Made by a program: the position numbers and the translations under genes. This document shows positions 58,677 to 64,000 of a stretch of 64,000 nucleotides of DNA, piece after piece. The stretch covers positions 1 through 64,000 of the forward strand of contig NZ_AUYB01000081.1 of the NCBI RefSeq assembly GCF_001625655.1, written 5' to 3'. The notes below the pieces were generated by a model. The model worked only from the letters and a program-made list of their open reading frames with translations, was not told the DNA's origin and did not search any database. Numbering within the stretch: the first letter of the stretch is position 1; every line of letters begins with the position of its first letter. The DNA comes from Pseudoalteromonas luteoviolacea DSM 6061. GTDB lineage: Bacteria; Pseudomonadota; Gammaproteobacteria; Enterobacterales; Alteromonadaceae.

Positions 58677-59274
58677 GGGTTACCTCTGTTTCATCACTCT
58701 CGCATTGAGTGCCTTCGGCGTTCGTGTCGTCGCCACAATCGTCATCTTGGCCATCTTCAACATTTTCACTGAGCTGTGCATTGTTTAAGTCTTCAATTAG
58801 CTTCATGTCATCGAGTGTAAGAATTTTAGAAATGTCTAGAATGGTCATTAGTTTGTCTGGGAGTTTGGCAAGCCCTAAAACAAATCGGCTGTGAAACTGC
58901 CCACCAATACTGGGCACTTTATCGATGTCTGCAGCAGAGATATCAAGCACCTTTGTAACCATGTCAACTTTTAAGCCAATGGTGATTTGCTGCTCATTAA
59001 ACAAACACTCCGCGATAATTATACAAGTTCTATTCGTGATCTCTTGTGGCTGTTTCGCTAACCGCAAAGATAAGTCAAATACGGGGATTACTTCACCCCG
59101 TAAATTAATTGCGCCGATAATAAACTCTGGCGCCATTGGTATCGGGTCAACTTCTACGTACTCCATGATTTCTTTTACTAAAGAAATATTGATGGAGTAC
59201 GAAGCGTGATTCAGCTCAAAAGCCAAGTACTTGTCTTTATCTACAAAGCTACTTTGAGTTGTATGATCAGTCAT
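58669..59274 (-). CDS. CheW-like coupling protein (first copy)
   Basis: A 201-aa CheW domain protein: YLAFELNHASYSINISLVKEIMEYVE, GAINLRGEVIPVFDLSLRLA and LMTILDISKIL. It has an acidic C-terminal tail rich in Asp and Glu (about 170-201), absent from the second copy. Adjacent to the MCP gene (5 bp). Confidence 0.9.
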   Translation of the reverse strand: MTDHTTQSSFVDKDKYLAFELNHASYSINISLVKEIMEYVEVDPIPMAPEFIIGAINLRGEVIPVFDLSLRLAKQPQEITNRTCIIIAECLFNEQQITIGLKVDMVTKVLDISAADIDKVPSIGGQFHSRFVLGLAKLPDKLMTILDISKILTLDDMKLIEDLNNAQLSENVEDGQDDDCGDDTNAEGTQCESDETEVTHE

Positions 59275-59279
59275 AATCG

Positions 59280-61262
59280 TTACTCATCAAATGGTGTATA
59301 GCCTTCTTCGGGCCTAGAGCTGGACGACTTTCCTTCTTGTACAGAGCGTCTTATTTTCATCATCTGTCTGTCATTGCTAAGTTTAAAGTAATTAACCGTT
59401 GAGCGAATGTCACTGGTTTGGTCTTGAACCATTTTAGCGGTGGAAGCGAGTTCTTCAGAGGCTGAAGCGTTTTGTTGCGCAATCTCATCTAACTGTGAAA
59501 CCGTTCTGTTTATTTCAGCAACACTGGTGCTTTGTTCTGTAGATGCTGCGGTAATTTCTTGAACTAGGTCAGCTGTTTTTCCAATATTGGGCACCATTCT
59601 ATCCAGCATTCCACCAGCGTGCTGTGCAATTTTTACGCTATTGTCTGCAAGGGTACTTATATCTTGCGCGGCAACCTGTGAGCGTTCAGCAAGTTTTCTA
59701 ACTTCGTCGGCAACAACCGCAAAACCTTTACCATGCTCGCCGGCTCTCGCCGCTTCTATTGCTGCATTCAAGGCCAGTAAGTTAGTTTTATAGGCTATGT
59801 CTTCGATAATACCGATCTTCTCAGCTATTTGAGTCATGGCCTTGACGGTGTCTTTAACTGCGCGCCCACCGTCATTGGCTTCGCTACTAGATTGCTTAGC
59901 AATATCGTTCGTGACTTTAGAGTTTTCTGTGTTCATTGAGATGGAAGAGCTCATTTGCTCAAGAGAAGCGGAAGTTTCCTCAACACTTGCTGCGAGTTGA
60001 TTTGATGTTGAACTTAACATTCTGGAAGTGGTGCCCACCTCATTGGTGCTATGTGCAATGGACTCTACTGACTCTTGAATATCCAATAAAATATTCTGTA
60101 GCCGCTCAATAAATCCATTAAAGCTTCTTGCTGTTTCACCAATTTCATCATTACCAAAATCTGGGATGCGACGCGTTAAATCGCCTTCACCTGATCTTAA
60201 GTCCTCAGCGGCTTCTGCAAGCGCGTTGATTGGAATAACAATACCGCGAATTAAAAATGCGGCAGTGGCAGCAGCCAAAATAATTGCGACAACCAGTAGC
60301 GCCCAAACTAGCGATATGCTCTCTCTAGCAGCCGTTACAAGCGCATTTAAAGAGTCGTCTCCTTCTTTAATTGCTTCGTTTGATATCTCTTCAAGTAAAT
60401 CCTCAATTTTGTTGAAAACCTCATGTTCCAATCGGTCTACATCACTAGATGCCTTGATTTTGTTGCGAGGGTCATACATGGCGAATATTTCTTTGCCGCC
60501 GTTGTATAATTCGTTGTACATTCTTTCTACTTCACTAAGTGCTTTAATCTCAGGCGGTTTCCGCTCAAGTGGCTTTAAATCTGCTAAAAATCCGGTGAAA
60601 GTTCTAGCGTCTTTTTCAAAAGCTGCATCTGCGCCAAGTGCACCGCGCATATATGCATTAAGGGAGCTCATCATATCGCCTTGCTCGTCGATGAGTTCAA
60701 GGTAATAGCGAACACCTGGTAGGTCATCGTTTACAACTTCATTAAAGTCTCCACTACTACCAGCATCAGCGACTTCTTCTTCTTTCAAGGTATCGAGCAG
60801 TTGTTCAAGCGGAATTGCGAATTCTTTATTGAGGTAGTCGTATTTGGTTATTGCTTTATCTTCGAGTAATGGGTCAAAGCGGTCAAAGATAAGCTCTTGA
60901 TTTTCGTTAGCGTAGCGAGTAATTAACTCTTCTAGTTGGCGAACCATAGAGTTGTTTACTGTCCCCAATTGTTTTAAGTCTTCTAGATAACGAATAAATT
61001 CGTTGTAATTTGACCTAAAGTCTTCACTCTCATCAGACTCACCAGCGATATATTCAAGTACGTTGCTATTCATATCACCCAACTCATCTAGCATGTTGAG
61101 CGCATAAATTGTTTCTGGAATATCGACCTTTCCGACGTCAACAGCAAATTCTTCAATTTCGCCATTTTTGAGTTGGACCGACATGGCTATCACGAGTAGC
61201 AATAGCCCCATGGTAAACATCGCAAGGATAATTTTATTGCGAATAGTGAAGTTCTTAAACAT
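59280..61262 (-). CDS. Methyl-accepting chemotaxis protein with two-module helical sensor
   Basis: A 660-aa receptor: membrane segment at about 8-26, periplasmic region (about 30-315), second segment (about 318-340), HAMP (about 340-395) and a cytoplasmic signalling domain with the hairpin tip [40 protein letters not shown]. The periplasmic part is helical, with two related modules: [15 protein letters not shown]...YLEDLKQL and [15 protein letters not shown]...FLADLKPL, each followed by similar D-x-L/xKA-like stretches. This resembles helical bimodular (HBM-type) sensors. The ligand is unknown. It ends in an acidic tail after [11 protein letters not shown]. Confidence 0.92.
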   Translation of the reverse strand: MFKNFTIRNKIILAMFTMGLLLLVIAMSVQLKNGEIEEFAVDVGKVDIPETIYALNMLDELGDMNSNVLEYIAGESDESEDFRSNYNEFIRYLEDLKQLGTVNNSMVRQLEELITRYANENQELIFDRFDPLLEDKAITKYDYLNKEFAIPLEQLLDTLKEEEVADAGSSGDFNEVVNDDLPGVRYYLELIDEQGDMMSSLNAYMRGALGADAAFEKDARTFTGFLADLKPLERKPPEIKALSEVERMYNELYNGGKEIFAMYDPRNKIKASSDVDRLEHEVFNKIEDLLEEISNEAIKEGDDSLNALVTAARESISLVWALLVVAIILAAATAAFLIRGIVIPINALAEAAEDLRSGEGDLTRRIPDFGNDEIGETARSFNGFIERLQNILLDIQESVESIAHSTNEVGTTSRMLSSTSNQLAASVEETSASLEQMSSSISMNTENSKVTNDIAKQSSSEANDGGRAVKDTVKAMTQIAEKIGIIEDIAYKTNLLALNAAIEAARAGEHGKGFAVVADEVRKLAERSQVAAQDISTLADNSVKIAQHAGGMLDRMVPNIGKTADLVQEITAASTEQSTSVAEINRTVSQLDEIAQQNASASEELASTAKMVQDQTSDIRSTVNYFKLSNDRQMMKIRRSVQEGKSSSSRPEEGYTPFDE

Positions 61263-61282
61263 GTTCGTTCTCCGGGTATCGC

Positions 61283-63394
61283 CTAAAGTTTTTTCTCTAA
61301 TGCTTCATATACTGAAATGGCTGATTTTATTAATGCAGAGACGTCTAATATGATTGCCACATTGCCGCTGCCTAAAATCGTTGCGCCACTAATACATTTG
61401 AGTCCTTCGAACAACCTTCCTAGTGGTTTAACAACCGTTTGAAACTCGCCTTTAAGAGAGTCAACAACTAAACCTGCGCGTAGGGTGCCAAATTGAACAA
61501 TTACCAATGATTCTCTGGTGTGGTCAATTTGTTCTTCTATCCCAAATAAGGTCCGCAATCTAATGAATGGGAGTACCTCAGTACGCAAATTAATATAACT
61601 TTTGTCTTGTATGTCTTGCTCTGATACGACCTCATGTAGCTCTAAACACTCAACAACGGTATCCAATGGGATAACATAGTTTTCTTTATGTACTTCAAAC
61701 ATAAAACCATCAATGATGGAGAGTGTCAGTGGCAGGCGGATCAGAATTGTGGAACCTTGGCCTTGTATACTTTCAACTTCGACGCTTCCTCTCAGACTAT
61801 CAATGTTTCTTTTGACAACATCCATGCCTACACCTCGTCCTGAGATATTGGTTATGGACTCAGCAGTAGAAAAACCAGGTTCAAATATGAGCAGGTTGAT
61901 ATCTTTCTCTTGTAAAGTTTGATTTGCAGACACCAAACCTCTATCTATAGCCCGTTGAAGGATCCGTTCTTGATCTAAACCTTTTCCGTCATCACTTACT
62001 TCAATTACTATGGAGCCAGAGTCATGATAGGCTTTTAGAGTTAATTGCCCTTGCTCTGGTTTACCTTGAGCAAGGCGCGTCTCGGGATCTTCAATACCAT
62101 GATCGATGGCGTTCCTGACGATATGCATAAGTGGATCGCTGACTTTTTCTACAAAAGTTTTGTCCAACTCGGTTTCTGCGCCGATGATAGTCAAGTCAAC
62201 TTGCTTTCCTAACTCGTCAGCAATATCTCTGACTACGCGCTTAAATTTATTAAACGTTTCACCAATTTGCACCATTCTAAGCTTTAATGAGCTATCACGT
62301 ATGTTTTCAACTAATCGCTCTAGTAGTGCCATCGCTTCAATAAGCGTTTCGTTTCCAGTTTCATGGGCAAGTAGATTGGTACGTGCGCCAGTAATAACCA
62401 TTTCACCAACTTGGTCAATCAACCTGTCTAGTTTTAGGGCTTCGACACGCAGCGTTTTACTTTTATGTATTTTTGAAGGCGCCTGAGCTGGTGAAAGGTC
62501 GGTAGGAGAGGCTGGTTTTTGTTCGCTTCCTGTGGCTTCATTGTTAAGGAGTTTTACGATATCCAAAAATGAGTCGTCAGCTTTTCGCAGTGCATCGATG
62601 ATAAAGTCGAAATCTTGGTAGCGCTGAATACTGTGTTTTAAAACCTCAATACTGCCTTTAGGGGGAAGTACTGCAATGTATGCCTCACTCTGAATAAACT
62701 CAAAGACGTCTAAAATTTCGCTTTCAGATTTATCGCAATCAAAGGATAAAACAAATGACAAATAATTAGACTCTGGATCAAAATTTTGGGGCTCAAACAT
62801 GCCGTCGAACCAAGTGTTGACTGTTAGGTTGGATGTTTCAGAGTCTAGATAATGAATAAAAGAGTAGGGGTCTAGACCATTTCTTAATACATTTTCGTTT
62901 GGAACAAAAAAGACGATCCAGCGCTCATTATCCAGTGTGTTATCACTGGTACTTACGTTTGTTGATTGATTGCTACTGGGCTCAGTGTCAGCGTCTATAT
63001 ACTTTGAGAAGCTCGCTACCAAATTATCCACTTTACTTAGCAGTGCCTGATCAGGCTCTGTTTCTGAAGCTGCAAGGACAATTAAGCTTTCTGTTGCATC
63101 TCTTGTCTCTAAATAGAGAGAGATAAGCTCCTTTCCTAACTGCAAATTGCCATTTCTGGCGTCTTCTAACAGAGTTTCGGCAATGTGGGTCAGAGTCACA
63201 ACATGCTCAAAATCAAATATGCCGGCACTACCTTTTATGGTGTGTATGGCTCTAAAAAGCGCGTTGATGATTTCGTTAGCATGTTCTTCTGAAGTCTCAG
63301 ATTCCAGATCCAAAAGTCCATTTTCCATTTCCTGCAAAAGCTCTTTCGATTCGGTCACGAAAGTCGCAATGGCCGAAGACAAATCAATAGACAT
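61283..63394 (-). CDS. cheA: Chemotaxis histidine kinase CheA
   Basis: A 703-aa kinase. Hpt domain with phosphohistidine in [12 protein letters not shown] (His51). An unusual alpha/beta domain at about 150-265 ([24 protein letters not shown]...[13 protein letters not shown]) replaces the usual P2. Then dimerisation helices (about 315-375), ATPase with [30 protein letters not shown] and [14 protein letters not shown], and a CheW-like C-terminus. All catalytic motifs are intact. It lies 9 bp after the STAS gene. Confidence 0.95.
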   Translation of the reverse strand: MSIDLSSAIATFVTESKELLQEMENGLLDLESETSEEHANEIINALFRAIHTIKGSAGIFDFEHVVTLTHIAETLLEDARNGNLQLGKELISLYLETRDATESLIVLAASETEPDQALLSKVDNLVASFSKYIDADTEPSSNQSTNVSTSDNTLDNERWIVFFVPNENVLRNGLDPYSFIHYLDSETSNLTVNTWFDGMFEPQNFDPESNYLSFVLSFDCDKSESEILDVFEFIQSEAYIAVLPPKGSIEVLKHSIQRYQDFDFIIDALRKADDSFLDIVKLLNNEATGSEQKPASPTDLSPAQAPSKIHKSKTLRVEALKLDRLIDQVGEMVITGARTNLLAHETGNETLIEAMALLERLVENIRDSSLKLRMVQIGETFNKFKRVVRDIADELGKQVDLTIIGAETELDKTFVEKVSDPLMHIVRNAIDHGIEDPETRLAQGKPEQGQLTLKAYHDSGSIVIEVSDDGKGLDQERILQRAIDRGLVSANQTLQEKDINLLIFEPGFSTAESITNISGRGVGMDVVKRNIDSLRGSVEVESIQGQGSTILIRLPLTLSIIDGFMFEVHKENYVIPLDTVVECLELHEVVSEQDIQDKSYINLRTEVLPFIRLRTLFGIEEQIDHTRESLVIVQFGTLRAGLVVDSLKGEFQTVVKPLGRLFEGLKCISGATILGSGNVAIILDVSALIKSAISVYEALEKKL

Positions 63395-63403
63395 GTTTGC
63401 CCC

Positions 63404-63679
63404 TTACTCGATTTTGGGGGTAGAAATACCCACACCCAGTTTTTTGAACCGTGCTTCAATTAGTTCGTTTGTAGAGATTGTTTCTATGTTAAGTCCTACT
63501 TTTTGACTGTGATAAACGACCCAAATTATCAATTGCAACCCTGCAGAGTCGACTTCAGTGGTTTCACTAAAGTCAAAGGACACTTCTTCCTTGTCTGAAA
63601 TATATGACTTTACTTCGTTAAAGGTTTCCTGAACTTCATAAATGGTGAGTTCAGAAGGGAACTTAAAGCACTCAGACAT
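63404..63679 (-). CDS. STAS-domain protein (anti-sigma antagonist-like)
   Basis: A 91-aa protein with the STAS signature FDFSETTEVDSAGLQLIIW; the Ser after Asp at the DSAGLQ turn is the usual phosphorylation site in this family. In other alternative chemosensory operons a STAS protein sits between the response regulator and CheA. Here its partner (anti-sigma kinase or otherwise) is not visible. Confidence 0.85.
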   Translation of the reverse strand: MSECFKFPSELTIYEVQETFNEVKSYISDKEEVSFDFSETTEVDSAGLQLIIWVVYHSQKVGLNIETISTNELIEARFKKLGVGISTPKIE

Positions 63680-63689
63680 ACCAATCTCT

Positions 63690-64000
63690 CTACATCATTA
63701 ATAACTTTGAAACCGCTTGTAGCATTTGAGCTGGTTTAAAAGGTTTGACCATCCAAGCTTTTGCACCTGCTTTTTTACCTTCCTCCATCATACTTTGCTG
63801 ATTTTCTGTGGTAAGCATAATCACTGGAGTAAACTTGTATTGTGGTAATTGTTTTGCCTGCTTAACAAATTCAATCCCATTCATATTAGGCATGTTCACA
63901 TCACTAATGATGAGGTGGATTTTGTTGCCGTTAAGCTTTGTAAGCGCGTCTTTACCATCTCTGGCTTCAACCACGTTAAACCCTGCACCCGTAAGCGCGA
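63690..64000 (-). CDS. CheY-like response regulator, cut by the right edge
   Basis: Receiver domain lacking its N-terminus because the gene continues beyond the window. It has the phosphoacceptor region IISDVNMPNMNGIEF (Asp), the Thr in VIMLTTENQQ and the Lys in WMVKPFKP. Upstream residues reading ALTGAGFNVVEARDG continue the same frame to 64000. It is the first visible gene of the operon with STAS, CheA, MCP, two CheW, CheR, CheB and EAL. Confidence 0.9.
   Translation of the reverse strand, partial: ALTGAGFNVVEARDGKDALTKLNGNKIHLIISDVNMPNMNGIEFVKQAKQLPQYKFTPVIMLTTENQQSMMEEGKKAGAKAWMVKPFKPAQMLQAVSKLLMM

Overview
The window looks like the chromosome of a marine gammaproteobacterium of the Alteromonadales, most like Pseudoalteromonas. 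The reasons are the low to moderate GC, the gene order ccoNOQP-ccoH-ccoI-ccoS-TauE/SafE-fnr-uspE, a FabY-class ketoacyl synthase, large secreted metalloproteases with PKD/GEVED/PPC domains, and the core proteins (DapB, CarA, CarB, GreA, LolCDE). I saw no rRNA, tRNA, insertion sequence or CRISPR array.

Region 1 (1-8700, minus strand, running off the left edge) is the most unusual part. It is a RiPP (ribosomally made, modified peptide) locus of the TOMM (thiazole/oxazole-modified microcin) type. In transcription order it holds a giant Ser/Thr kinase - cyclase-like - AAA ATPase - TPR fusion regulator, a 297-aa precursor ending in a short Cys/Ser/Gly-rich core, an amidohydrolase, and a leader-binding/YcaO cyclodehydratase fusion. 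The kinase stop and precursor start overlap (TAATG). The cyclase-like domain has lost key catalytic residues, and the precursor appears to be an internal duplication of a leader-like module. No dehydrogenase, protease or exporter is visible.

Region 2 (9.3-12.2 kb) holds a coiled-coil hypothetical, a Tsx/OmpK-like outer-membrane channel and an NhaC-family transporter. The transporter lies downstream of a MetJ-box-like array, which suggests it is the methionine transporter MetT. Region 3 (12.5-18.5 kb) is housekeeping: dapB, carA (TTG start, with a hairpin/T-run in the leader), carB and greA.

Region 4 (18.5-36 kb) concerns respiration. A sigma54 activator with a PAS domain has a 16-bp palindrome at its own promoter. 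A perfect copy of that palindrome sits about 96 bp upstream of a good sigma54 promoter for ccoG. After a small zinc-ribbon gene and a secreted metalloprotease comes a possible 26-codon mini-gene. Then, on the minus strand, comes the microaerobic block from ccoN (FNR-like box upstream) to fnr and uspE.

Region 5 (36-43.5 kb) is a cassette of two exported lipoproteins flanking a beta-barrel protein. The lipoproteins share a di-Cys/EF-hand motif, and their function is unknown. A GreA-like factor follows. Region 6 (43.5-54.6 kb) holds a GlxA-like regulator, FabY, glutathione-dependent formaldehyde detoxification (frmB, frmA and a divergent LysR gene), a SulP transporter and lolCDE. Region 7 (54.6-64 kb, minus strand, cut by the right edge) is one compact chemosensory operon: response regulator, STAS, CheA, MCP, CheW, CheW, CheR, CheB and an EAL phosphodiesterase. 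It probably links a two-module receptor to cyclic-di-GMP turnover.
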